From Armatimonadota bacterium (lineage in GTDB: Bacteria; Armatimonadota; Fimbriimonadia; Fimbriimonadales; ATM1): a stretch of 64,000 nt of DNA. This document shows, piece after piece, positions 55,229 through 64,000 of the stretch (position 1 is the first letter of the stretch; each line of letters opens with the position of its first letter). The notes beneath the pieces were generated by a model, which was given only the letters and a program-made list of their open reading frames with translations, had not been told where the DNA came from and searched no databases. Both the position numbers and the translations under genes were made by a program. The DNA lies in NCBI GenBank assembly GCA_021324165.1, contig JAJPJR010000035.1:1-64000 (forward strand), read 5' to 3'.

Positions 55229-55248
55229 GTTAACCCGCGCTTAACGAT
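55229..55248. promoter_or_regulatory. 11-bp-period direct repeat upstream of pstS, candidate Pho box
   Basis: TTAACC (55230-55235) and TTAACG (55241-55246) are near-identical direct repeats spaced one helical turn apart. Written as GTTAACCC-GCG-CTTAACGA this fits the PyTTAAPyPyT 8-3-8 pattern of cyanobacterial Pho boxes and resembles the Bacillus PhoP box. It lies 75-90 bases before the pstS start and overlaps the end of the upstream PqaA-like gene. Confidence 0.45.
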
Positions 55249-56491
55249 TTGTAATCGCTGGGCCAAAAATGCGAGGGATTGTCGTCAGGCTCACTTCTCC
55301 GCCTGGCGTCCGAAAAACCGCTTCACAAAACGCGGCCTGCGGCTCCAGACTGTTGGGAAGCGGCATGGCTCCGTTGCCAGTCCGCACCGCTTTCCACTCG
55401 CACTTCGAAAAGTCGTTGTCTTTTGCCGAGGCAGCCCACAACCTCACGGTCACGGCTCCCGGCGCAATCGGCGAAAACACCCAGCCGTTTTCGTTCTTTG
55501 TCCACTCGCCGCGCAAAATCGGCGCGGGTTCGCCCAAAAACTCCACTCGACAGAAAAACGCCAAGCCGCGCTGCGCGGTCTCGCTGGTGCTCACAACGTG
55601 CCCCACGTTCGGCAGAACGCAGAACCATCGCCCGCCAGGCAGATCGTTTGCATACAAGTTCGCCGCATCAACCGTCCAAAACGGGTCGTTCGCGCCGCGG
55701 ATGATCATCTTCGGAAGATTCAGCCTCAGCCTATAAGCCAGCGGATCAACCATCGACACCAGCGTTTTGCCGATATCGGTGCCAAGTGCTTTATCAGGCT
55801 CCAGCCCTTCATACGCCCCGAACATCGGGCTGAAACGGCCCCACAACGCCTTCTGGTGTGCCAGCTGGGCCTGAAATCCCAAAAAATCGAACGCCATAGG
55901 AGCGATGCCCACCACGCGCCCGTCATAAGCGCCCGCCAGATAGCATGTCCACCCGCGCTTGCTCTCGCCCGAAAGAACGAACCGCCTGACGGCGTCCGAA
56001 CTCCCCGCGGTCAGTTTCACCACGGCGTTCATCGCCGAGACTACCGATTTGGCCATCGGAAACAGCGCCGGCCAAGTCTCATCCTTGTCCTGAAGAAACT
56101 TTTGAAACGAATACGCTATTAGTGCGTCTTCGCGCAGGTTTTCAAACAAAGGCTGGTTGGGAACCGAATAAAGCACCGCCACCACGATGCCCGCGCTGCT
56201 CGCCACGAACTTGGCGAGTTTAGCGTCGGGATCGGCCTTGCCTTTGTCCCCCGTCACCCAGAGCAGACACGCTCCCGGCGACCGGTTGGCAGAAGGGAAG
56301 TGGATCGTGAGTTCGTGCTGCCACTTTCCCCCTTTCCAGTCGAGCGAAGTCAACCGAACCCGTTCGATTTTTTCGCCATCTACCATCTCCGCTTTCGCGG
56401 GCTCGCATTCATACGAGGGATCGGTCTGTGCGATGTAGCGAAACAACGCCGGCTGTTGAATCAGCAGGACGGAGGCGATCAACGCGGTCAC
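55241..56491 (-). CDS. PhoPQ-activated pathogenicity-related (PqaA-like) alpha/beta hydrolase
   Basis: The 416-residue protein has a short N-terminal hydrophobic segment (probable signal, [13 protein letters not shown]), then an alpha/beta hydrolase core with the nucleophile elbow [13 protein letters not shown], an aspartate in RGANDPFW, and a histidine in LPNVGHVVS. The C-terminus carries a beta domain ([21 protein letters not shown]). This is the PqaA family (PF10142), secreted proteins of unknown substrate. Its stop codon overlaps the candidate Pho box of pstS. Confidence 0.85.
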   Translation of the reverse strand: MTALIASVLLIQQPALFRYIAQTDPSYECEPAKAEMVDGEKIERVRLTSLDWKGGKWQHELTIHFPSANRSPGACLLWVTGDKGKADPDAKLAKFVASSAGIVVAVLYSVPNQPLFENLREDALIAYSFQKFLQDKDETWPALFPMAKSVVSAMNAVVKLTAGSSDAVRRFVLSGESKRGWTCYLAGAYDGRVVGIAPMAFDFLGFQAQLAHQKALWGRFSPMFGAYEGLEPDKALGTDIGKTLVSMVDPLAYRLRLNLPKMIIRGANDPFWTVDAANLYANDLPGGRWFCVLPNVGHVVSTSETAQRGLAFFCRVEFLGEPAPILRGEWTKNENGWVFSPIAPGAVTVRLWAASAKDNDFSKCEWKAVRTGNGAMPLPNSLEPQAAFCEAVFRTPGGEVSLTTIPRIFGPAITNR

Positions 56492-56505
56492 GGGTGATTA
56501 GACGC

Positions 56506-57174
56506 CTAATTCGAGGACAGATATTCCGCGTACAGGTCGAGGTGAGTGGGCTGGGCAGTCATCGCAAAGGCGTGCGTTTGCATCTCCATCAGCGGGATCA
56601 TCTCTTCGAGCCGTTCTGCGGTGTCGGTCATTTCGAGCAGGCGCTGGAGTTTGCCTGCCGGAACGTCCAGGCATCCCGCGATGGAAAACGACAAGGTCAT
56701 AGGGTCGCACTCTCTTGCGACCCGAAGGCCGACATCCGATCCGCCGAACACCGTTTCCAGATGGCTGCGGAACGCCGCCCGCGCCTCATCCAGAAGGTTC
56801 TGATTCCTTTCCGTTGCAACCCAGCGCGATTCCAAAATCGGCTCGACTGACGCCTTCAGCAGCGGCTCTGAGCGATCCAGCGATCGGATGCGAAACCGGC
56901 CCTCTCCCAACGCGATCGCGTGAATCCTTCGGTCGGATATCGTTTTTCTTGCTACAAACCTGGCGAATGTGCCGACCAGATAAGGTTCCACATCTGGGTC
57001 GCCCACTTCCCGGCCTTCGCGAATCAACGCGATGCCGAACGGCAGGTTCTTGGCGATGCACTCCGACAGCAGGCCCACATACCGGGCTTCGAACAGGTGA
57101 AGCGCCGTCGCCTGATTGGGAAGCAGAACAGACGATAGCGGCATCAACGGAAACTGACTGAACCTTGGCACCAT
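56506..57174 (-). CDS. Lon N-terminal (substrate-binding) domain protein
   Basis: The 222-residue protein consists of a Lon N-terminal domain without AAA+ or protease parts: FPLMPLSSVLLPNQATALHLFEARYVGLL, GIALIREGREVGDPDVEPYLVGTFARF, and a C-terminal helical bundle (AGKLQRLLEMTDTAERLEEMIPLM). Such stand-alone domains are common in bacteria; a role in protein binding is inferred. ATG 57174 is the family start. It is divergent from the histidine kinase gene. Confidence 0.88.
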   Translation of the reverse strand: MVPRFSQFPLMPLSSVLLPNQATALHLFEARYVGLLSECIAKNLPFGIALIREGREVGDPDVEPYLVGTFARFVARKTISDRRIHAIALGEGRFRIRSLDRSEPLLKASVEPILESRWVATERNQNLLDEARAAFRSHLETVFGGSDVGLRVARECDPMTLSFSIAGCLDVPAGKLQRLLEMTDTAERLEEMIPLMEMQTHAFAMTAQPTHLDLYAEYLSSN

Positions 57175-57211
57175 CTTGCGAACGGGGTTAGTATGACAGA
57201 CTCTCTGCCGG

Positions 57212-57217
57212 TATAAT
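57212..57217 (+). promoter_or_regulatory. TATAAT -10 box for the histidine kinase gene
   Basis: A perfect TATAAT at 57212-57217 lies 39 bases before the ATG at 57257, leaving room for a leader that contains CTGGAGG (57248-57254). A convincing -35 is not seen. It sits in the 82-bp gap shared with the divergent Lon-N gene. Confidence 0.5.
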
Positions 57218-57256
57218 CGAACTCGTGGCCCTCCGGGGTCGTCTTTCCTGGAGGTT

Positions 57257-58978
57257 ATGCACGGGCAAATGGAAGAGCGCGAGGAGCGACTGCTTAAAGC
57301 GCAAATAGAAGAACTCACGCGAAAACTTCGAGAGGCAGAAGCCAGCCTCGAGGAGATGCGGCGCAAGGCCCAGGCATTCCCTAAATCGGGCCCGGAGGCC
57401 CCCGAAGAGGTCGCCCCGATCAGCGAAGCCCAAACCACGCTCAGGCGGCTGGTTCAGCGCATCGCAATGATTTTGCAGGCCGAGCGGGTGCTGATGATGT
57501 TCTTCGATCGGGAATCGGGCGAACTGATCGGAATCTCTCCTGCGTTCGGAATTGATGAAAACATGCTCGGCATGGTGAGAATGCGGGCTACGGGCGGCAT
57601 ATCAGGCGAAGTGTTCCGCGAAGGCAAGCCGATCATTTTTCACGATGCGATGTCTGACGCCCGAAGCCAAGCCGATCCGTTCGGCATTCTGCACGTGCAA
57701 AACGGCGTGTGCGTGCCGCTGGTCATCGAAAGGCGCGACGAAGAAAACCGGATCATTGATCGTCAGGCGATCGGCGTTCTGCACGCATTCAACAAACGGC
57801 ACGGCGAAGATTTCAACGACGAAGACGTTCGGCTTTTGGAACGGATGGCCAAAAGCGCGGCCAGCGTGATTTCGAACCTCAAGCTGTACCAACAGGTGGT
57901 TGAGGAAAAAGAAGAACTTCTCCACACGCTGGAAAGCCTTTATGCTGGATTGGTGCTGGTGAACCAGGAAGGCAAGATTACGCAGATGAACGCATCAGCC
58001 CGCTCGATTTTTGGCGCAGGGCCAGAAGCGATTCATCAAGATCATCACGAAGTGCTGAGAAACAAAGAGATTTGTGCGCTGTTGGACCGCGCGCAGGGCG
58101 GAATGGATGCCGATCAGGTTGAAGCGACCGTCACGCTCGACGGAAAAATCGAACGAACGTATCAAGTTCAGGTTGCTCAGGTTCGGGGCGACGACGGTCG
58201 ACAGATCGGCACCGTTGCCATCCTCAACGACGTTACCGATCTCAAGAACATCGAAAGGATGAAAAGCGCGTTTGTCGCGACGGTTTCGCATGAACTTCGA
58301 ACGCCGCTCACCGCAATCAAAGGCTTCGTAAGCACGCTGCGAATGGATGACAGTTTTTCTGCCACCGAACTGCAGGAGTTTTACACGATCATTGATCACG
58401 AATGCGACAGGCTCACGCGGTTGGTGAACGACTTGCTGAACATCGCGCGGATCGAAGCCGGCGAAAGCCTGAAGCCGAACTACACGAAGGTTGATGTAAG
58501 GCAGTTGATCAAAAAAGTGCTTCTGATTCAAAAGCAGTCCACCCATTCCACATCGAAACACACGTTCGTTCTGGAAGCGCCCGATGACGTTCCCGAAATC
58601 ACTGGAGATCAGGATAAACTCGATCAAGTGTTCACGAACCTGGTGAACAACGGCGTGAAATATTCGCCCGAGGGCGGACAGATTACGGCCAAAATCAAGG
58701 TTGAGCCCGACGCGATCGTGGTGGGAATCCAAGATCAAGGCATCGGAATCCCGAAAGATCACCTTGCAAGAGTGTTCGATCGGTTCCATCGCGTGCACAC
58801 CGAAGACAACAGGAAGATTTACGGAACGGGCTTGGGGCTGTTTTTGGTCAAACACCTGGTCGAGCAGATTCATCTGGGCAAAGTTTGGGTTGAATCCGAC
58901 CTCGGTGTGGGTTCCACGTTCTGGGTGCGGCTGCCAATCGAACTGGACGTGGAAAAAGCCGAAGCGATGAACAGTTAG
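57257..58978 (+). CDS. cytoplasmic GAF-PAS sensor histidine kinase
   Basis: The 573-residue protein has an N-terminal coiled coil (5-40), a GAF domain (about 60-215), a PAS domain (about 225-335, GLVLVNQEGKITQMNASARSIFG), a HisKA H-box VSHELRTPLTAIKGF, and HATPase boxes DQVFTNLVNNGVKYS, DQGIGIP and GTGLGLFLV. No membrane helix is present, so it senses an internal signal. No response regulator is encoded nearby. The GGAGG is only 2 bases from ATG 57257; ATG 57269 is an alternative. Confidence 0.93.
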   Translation: MHGQMEEREERLLKAQIEELTRKLREAEASLEEMRRKAQAFPKSGPEAPEEVAPISEAQTTLRRLVQRIAMILQAERVLMMFFDRESGELIGISPAFGIDENMLGMVRMRATGGISGEVFREGKPIIFHDAMSDARSQADPFGILHVQNGVCVPLVIERRDEENRIIDRQAIGVLHAFNKRHGEDFNDEDVRLLERMAKSAASVISNLKLYQQVVEEKEELLHTLESLYAGLVLVNQEGKITQMNASARSIFGAGPEAIHQDHHEVLRNKEICALLDRAQGGMDADQVEATVTLDGKIERTYQVQVAQVRGDDGRQIGTVAILNDVTDLKNIERMKSAFVATVSHELRTPLTAIKGFVSTLRMDDSFSATELQEFYTIIDHECDRLTRLVNDLLNIARIEAGESLKPNYTKVDVRQLIKKVLLIQKQSTHSTSKHTFVLEAPDDVPEITGDQDKLDQVFTNLVNNGVKYSPEGGQITAKIKVEPDAIVVGIQDQGIGIPKDHLARVFDRFHRVHTEDNRKIYGTGLGLFLVKHLVEQIHLGKVWVESDLGVGSTFWVRLPIELDVEKAEAMNS

Positions 58979-59002
58979 GAACGCAGGGTATCGTTTGCGT
59001 TC

Positions 59003-60280
59003 ATGCACGACCGCTCGCGTTTGCGGAACGACCCAGATTTTTACATCAAGGCGATTGCGCGGAAGCGCATGGCAGCGCCCATCGAGCTGTTGTTGCAGTT
59101 GGATGCCGAGTGGCGTGCAGTGCGCACTGCGCTCGAGGCCGATCAGGCTGAGATGAACCGCGCGAGCCGATCCATCGGCGCGCTGCTGGGGCAGGGAAAA
59201 AAAGACGAAGCCGAAACAGCCAAACAGAAAACTGCCGAACTGAAAGCGCGCATCGCCGTTCAGGAAGAACGTGCGCGCGAACTGGAATCCGAACTCCGAT
59301 CGTTGGAACTCTCGATTCCGAATGTTCCGCATCCCTCGGTCCCCGACGGAGCGGGAGAGCAGGACAACGTTCAAGTGCGAACGTTCGGCGAACCTCCCGT
59401 CTTCGATTTTGAGCCCAAACCGCACTGGGAGATCGCAGAGCATCTGGGGATCATTGATTTTGCGGCAGGTTCGAAAATCTCGGGCAGCGGATTCATCATT
59501 TATAAAGGGCTTGGCGCCCGGCTTCAGCGCGCGCTTATTTATTTTATGCTTCACGAGCACACCGAGAAACACGGCTACACCGAAATCTATCCACCGTATC
59601 TGGTTAACCGCGGTTCGATGACCACCACCGGCCAGCTGCCAAAATTCGAAGAGGATTTGTACGTGATGGAGCGCGACGATCTTTTTTTGATTCCAACAGC
59701 CGAAGTGCCGGTAACCAATCTGCACCGCGATGATATTTTGGACGCCAGCCAGCTGCCGATCCGCTATGCCGCGTTTTCGGGATGCTTTCGAAGGGAAGCA
59801 GGAGCAGCCGGCAAAGATACCCGCGGTCTGCTCCGCGTGCATCAGTTCGACAAAGTGGAGCTCGTAAAAATCGTCGCGCCAGAAACCAGTTATGACGAGA
59901 TGGAATCCTTGACTCAAGACGCCGAATCGGTGCTCGAATCGCTCGGCCTGCACTTTCGAACGATGGAGATGTGCACGGCAGAACTCAGTTTTTCGAACAC
60001 CAAACAGTACGATTTGGAAGTTTGGGCCCCCGGAGTTGGAAAATATCTGGAAGTGAGCAGCGCAAGCAATTTCGAGGATTTCCAGGCGCGGCGCGGAGAA
60101 ATACGGTACCGGCCCGGCCCCGGCGAAAAACCGAAATACGCGCATACGTTGAACGCCAGCGGTGTGGCGTGTCCTCGACTGATGGCAGCGATTTTGGAAA
60201 CGTATCAGCGGCAAGACAATTCGGTGTTTGTGCCGCCGCCGCTGCAACCGTTCATGGGCACAGATTCGATTTCGGCTTAG
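59003..60280 (+). CDS. serS: serine-tRNA ligase
   Basis: The 425-residue protein has the N-terminal tRNA-binding coiled-coil arm (about 35-100), then class II synthetase motif 1 ([24 protein letters not shown]), motif 2 [25 protein letters not shown] and motif 3 [18 protein letters not shown] with its ATP-binding arginine. It charges tRNA-Ser (and tRNA-Sec if present). A TATCGT hexamer 8 bases before the start might give a short-leader transcript. It overlaps the convergent thioesterase gene by 4 bp. Confidence 0.97.
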   Translation: MHDRSRLRNDPDFYIKAIARKRMAAPIELLLQLDAEWRAVRTALEADQAEMNRASRSIGALLGQGKKDEAETAKQKTAELKARIAVQEERARELESELRSLELSIPNVPHPSVPDGAGEQDNVQVRTFGEPPVFDFEPKPHWEIAEHLGIIDFAAGSKISGSGFIIYKGLGARLQRALIYFMLHEHTEKHGYTEIYPPYLVNRGSMTTTGQLPKFEEDLYVMERDDLFLIPTAEVPVTNLHRDDILDASQLPIRYAAFSGCFRREAGAAGKDTRGLLRVHQFDKVELVKIVAPETSYDEMESLTQDAESVLESLGLHFRTMEMCTAELSFSNTKQYDLEVWAPGVGKYLEVSSASNFEDFQARRGEIRYRPGPGEKPKYAHTLNASGVACPRLMAAILETYQRQDNSVFVPPPLQPFMGTDSISA

Positions 60281-60819
60281 CGAATCTGTTGCAAACGCGA
60301 TTCAAGAGCCTCATCGGGCAGCGATTCGATCTCTTCGATCATCTGGTGAAACTCGTTCTGCTGCTTTTTTCGCAGTTCCCGCAGAAGGTGCCCTTTCAAA
60401 AACTCGATCTTCTGTTCGCGCGTCGTTGCCGAAAGCGGCGGAACCTGCACCGGCTTTCCGCGTTCGTCAATCGCGACCATCGTAACCCAGCACGAGTTGG
60501 TGTGCCTTTGCGAATGGGTGTGAAGGTTTTCTGCAAACACCTCGATTTTAACCAATAGGCTTGTGCGCCCCACATAGGCAACTTGACCCACGCAGTGCAC
60601 CAGTTCGCCCACTTCGATCGGGCTGTGAAAGTCCACCCGGTCAAAGCTCGCCGTAACGCAGATACCTCCCGCATGCCGGCTGGCCGTAACGTACGCAACT
60701 TTATCGAGCAAAGACAAAATCGCTCCGCCAAACACTTTCCCCAAAAAGTTGGCGTCGCCCGGCGTCATCAGTTCGGTCATCCGCACACCGGAAAAATCGT
60801 CGCTGGTTTTATTTTGCAA
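60277..60819 (-). CDS. acyl-CoA thioesterase, hot-dog fold (YciA/BACH type)
   Basis: The 180-residue protein has the hot-dog domain in residues 1-130: [34 protein letters not shown] (asparagine and glycine of the active loop), [12 protein letters not shown], and [16 protein letters not shown] helical C-terminal extension (about 135-180) follows. It hydrolyses acyl-CoA to free acid and CoA. It overlaps tpiA by 11 bp, suggesting co-transcription with it. Confidence 0.9.
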   Translation of the reverse strand: MQNKTSDDFSGVRMTELMTPGDANFLGKVFGGAILSLLDKVAYVTASRHAGGICVTASFDRVDFHSPIEVGELVHCVGQVAYVGRTSLLVKIEVFAENLHTHSQRHTNSCWVTMVAIDERGKPVQVPPLSATTREQKIEFLKGHLLRELRKKQQNEFHQMIEEIESLPDEALESRLQQIR

Positions 60820-61588
60820 TCTCGTCTCCTATGGCGATGATCTTTGAAAACTCGTCAGGTTCCAGGCTCGCACCGCCCACCAGCACGCCTTCAACCGATT
60901 CGCGTTCCAGCAGCGCCCGTGCGTTCTCTGCATTCACGCTCCCGCCGTACACAACCTGAAACTGTTCCGACGTGCCTGCTTTTTTTGCGGCGGTTCTGAT
61001 GAAAGCGCACACGCGGTCGGCTTCATCGGGTTCGCAAACGTCTCCCGTTCCAATCGCCCACACGGGCTCATACGCAATCACAAATCGTGCGTCAGTTCCC
61101 GCGCAAAGCGCCGCGTTCAGCTGCGTTTGAATCACCTGTTCGGTGCGGTGTTCGGCGCGTTCTTTCTCGGTTTCGCCCACGCATAGAATCGGGATCAAAC
61201 CCGCACCAAGCGCCGCCGAAAACTTGCGCGCAACAACCGCGTCGGTTTCGGAAAAATATGCAAGGAGATTGGCAGGCAAGTCCGATTTTCCGAACCTTCC
61301 GCGTCTTTCGCTGTGTCCCACAATGCAAAATCTGCATCCGAATTCCAAAAGCATGCCAGCCGAAACCTCTCCGGTGAAAGCGCCCTGCGTTTCCCAAAAC
61401 ATCGTCTGCGCTCCAAGCAAGATGCGCGACCCCGCGACCGCATCTGCCGCGGCGCGCATCGAAACAAATGGCGGACAAACAACCACCTCCGACGCGCCGT
61501 CGGAATGAACGGATTCACAAATGCGCGATGCCAACGTGAACGCTTCGGCGCTCGTCGTGTGCATTTTCCAATTCCCGGCGATCAGCAT
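60809..61588 (-). CDS. tpiA: triosephosphate isomerase
   Basis: The 259-residue protein has the catalytic lysine in AGNWKMH (N6, K8), the histidine in IVGHSERR, the catalytic glutamate in VIAYEPVWAIGTGD and the phosphate-binding VYGGSVNAENARALL. The serine-rich GHSERRGRFGKSD loop varies slightly from the usual GHSERR-x-x-F-G-E. It interconverts dihydroxyacetone phosphate and glyceraldehyde-3-phosphate. It is divergent from eno, so four-carbon-chain glycolytic functions (tpi, eno, pyk) cluster here. Confidence 0.96.
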   Translation of the reverse strand: MLIAGNWKMHTTSAEAFTLASRICESVHSDGASEVVVCPPFVSMRAAADAVAGSRILLGAQTMFWETQGAFTGEVSAGMLLEFGCRFCIVGHSERRGRFGKSDLPANLLAYFSETDAVVARKFSAALGAGLIPILCVGETEKERAEHRTEQVIQTQLNAALCAGTDARFVIAYEPVWAIGTGDVCEPDEADRVCAFIRTAAKKAGTSEQFQVVYGGSVNAENARALLERESVEGVLVGGASLEPDEFSKIIAIGDEIAK

Positions 61589-61620
61589 CGCTCCGCAATT
61601 CTAACCGATTCTATAGGTAA

Positions 61621-62955
<1,335 letters not shown>

Positions 62956-62975
62956 CGACCGTCTTTTCAAAAAAA

Positions 62976-62991
62976 CGGCCATGGAGGGCCG
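62976..62991 (+). promoter_or_regulatory. hairpin around the pyk Shine-Dalgarno
   Basis: CGGCC (62976-62980) and GGCCG (62987-62991) form a perfect 5-bp stem with the loop ATGGAG, directly before the pyk ATG. The GGAGG of pyk lies in the loop and the stem. An upstream alternative stem pairs CCGT (62959-62962) with ACGG (62975-62978) and excludes the first, so the two states could switch ribosome access. Confidence 0.35.
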
Positions 62992-64000
62992 ATGTTTCGA
63001 AAAACTAAAATCGTTTGCACAATCGGTCCTGCAGTGGATTCTTACGATGCGATCCGCTCTTTGGTGAAAGCGGGCATGAACATCGCTCGTCTCAACTGCA
63101 GCCACGGCGATTGGAAAACGCGCGAAAAATGGATTCATTGGATTCGCGAGGCGTCGCAGGTTGAACGCACGCATGTGGGAATCTTGGTGGATTTGGGAGG
63201 CCCGAAATTCAGGCTGGGAGACATCAAAGGTTCGCTCGAAGTCGCGTCGGGCGATCTGATTCTTGTGGGAACGGGCAGCGGCCAGCTTCCGATTACGCAG
63301 CGCGAAATGCTGGAGCACCTTACGCCGGGCCGCGTGGTGCTCATCGGCGATGGCGATATCGCGTTCAAAGTGAAATCCGCATCAAAAGGGAAAATCGAAT
63401 TACGGTGCACTTCCGGCGGCACCATCGGTTCGCGGCAAGGGGTTACGCTTGTCGGCGCGACTTTCAATGTCCCGACTTTAGGCAAAATAGATATTGACGA
63501 CTTGAAAACAGCCGCCCGGCTTGGAGTGGAATTCGTGGCGCTGAGTTATGTCAAGAGCGCAAATGACCTGATTCAAGCCGGACGCATTTCCGAAAAACTC
63601 GATCCAACTTTGCAGCTCATCGCAAAAATCGAGACCAAAGCGGCGGTTGGCGACATTGCGGAAATCATCAAACATTGCGACGGAATTATGGTCGCGCGCG
63701 GCGACCTTGGACTGCAGATGCCGATCGAAGAGGTGCCGCTCATTCAAAAGAAAATCGTCGGACTTTGCCATGCGGCAGGAAAGCCCGTCATCACCGCCAC
63801 GCAGATGATGGAAAGCATGATTCAAAACCCGCGTCCGACAAGAGCCGAAGTAACCGACGTGGCCAACGCCATCATGGATGGAACCGACGCCGTGATGCTG
63901 AGCGGCGAAACCGCCGCCGGCGCTTATCCCATTCACGTGGTGCAATACATGCATCGCATCGCGGTGAAAACCGAAAGCAGTTCGGCGTTTGCGCGCGCCA
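62992..64000 (+). CDS. pyk: pyruvate kinase, C-terminal part beyond window
   Basis: The first 336 codons are present. Seen are [28 protein letters not shown], the cap region [13 protein letters not shown], the [11 protein letters not shown] stretch, [13 protein letters not shown] with the catalytic lysine, [11 protein letters not shown], and [31 protein letters not shown]. It makes pyruvate and ATP from phosphoenolpyruvate. The usual DTKGPEIR reads DLGGPKFR here, as in the LxGPKxR subgroup. The B domain looks short. It follows eno, so it is probably in the same operon. Confidence 0.95.
   Translation, partial: MFRKTKIVCTIGPAVDSYDAIRSLVKAGMNIARLNCSHGDWKTREKWIHWIREASQVERTHVGILVDLGGPKFRLGDIKGSLEVASGDLILVGTGSGQLPITQREMLEHLTPGRVVLIGDGDIAFKVKSASKGKIELRCTSGGTIGSRQGVTLVGATFNVPTLGKIDIDDLKTAARLGVEFVALSYVKSANDLIQAGRISEKLDPTLQLIAKIETKAAVGDIAEIIKHCDGIMVARGDLGLQMPIEEVPLIQKKIVGLCHAAGKPVITATQMMESMIQNPRPTRAEVTDVANAIMDGTDAVMLSGETAAGAYPIHVVQYMHRIAVKTESSSAFARA

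Noticed and set aside
57995-60247. A 750-codon open frame on the minus strand across the histidine kinase and serS
   Set aside because: It is antisense to two unmistakable genes, its translation has no family-like motifs and is rich in H, F, R and N as expected from the complementary frame of this codon usage.

Overview
The window is a dense stretch of bacterial chromosome of moderately high GC. It carries about 64 protein genes, one partial at each end, and I saw no tRNA, rRNA, insertion sequence or CRISPR array. The gene content suggests a free-living, flagellated, probably diderm heterotroph outside the Proteobacteria. The evidence for this is a Ccm cytochrome c system whose CcmE has the CxxxY signature instead of the usual haem-binding histidine, sigma-54, lipoprotein-type binding proteins, large beta-helix and carbohydrate-active secreted proteins, and a tetraether-synthase-like radical SAM enzyme. 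Armatimonadota (Fimbriimonadia-like) or a neighbouring phylum is my best guess, held with low confidence.

Layout. 1-2.5 kb: a truncated membrane protein, a possible structured RNA, a SpoIIM-family protein and a divergent sigma-70 factor. 2.5-12 kb: one tight minus-strand flagellar operon, flgB-flgC-fliE-fliF-fliG-fliH-fliI-fliJ-lytic transglycosylase-MotE/YlxF-like-flhA. 12-16.6 kb: an acyltransferase, then (minus strand) prfB with a conserved +1 programmed frameshift, a ribose-type binding protein and permease without an ATPase, and speE. 16.7-18.7 kb: secE-nusG-rplK-rplA. 18.7-22.3 kb: ccmE-ccmF-panD-pyrE. 22.4-24.9 kb: a secreted protein and a detached atpD-atpC pair. 24.9-30.2 kb: a CUT1 sugar importer (binding protein and two permeases) ending in a PA14-tailed beta-helix protein.

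30.2-43.7 kb is the most unusual part. It is a long plus-strand run of mostly 1-8 bp overlapping genes: hutU, an S1C-type protease, a Tes-like radical SAM enzyme, an Lgt-like membrane protein, a zinc-ribbon membrane protein, a small membrane protein, a roughly 1000-residue six-hairpin-type glycosidase, hutI, deoB, rpoN and a metallophosphatase. Histidine degradation (HutU, HutI) therefore brackets a cassette that may be a lipid-modification module. 43.7-57.2 kb: a DinG-like helicase, an ABC exporter pair, then a minus-strand housekeeping run (PqaA-like hydrolase, Lon-N protein, pstSCA without pstB, ruvX, mltG, yqeG, ubiA-like, gtrA-like, aroE). 57.2-64 kb: a GAF-PAS histidine kinase, serS, a hot-dog thioesterase, tpiA, eno and the start of pyk.

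Two genome-scale features stand out. All seven convergent gene pairs overlap or lie within 5 bp, leaving no room for ordinary terminators. All three solute importers in the window (ribose-type, CUT1, Pst) lack an adjacent ATPase gene, which suggests that ATPases are shared or located elsewhere.
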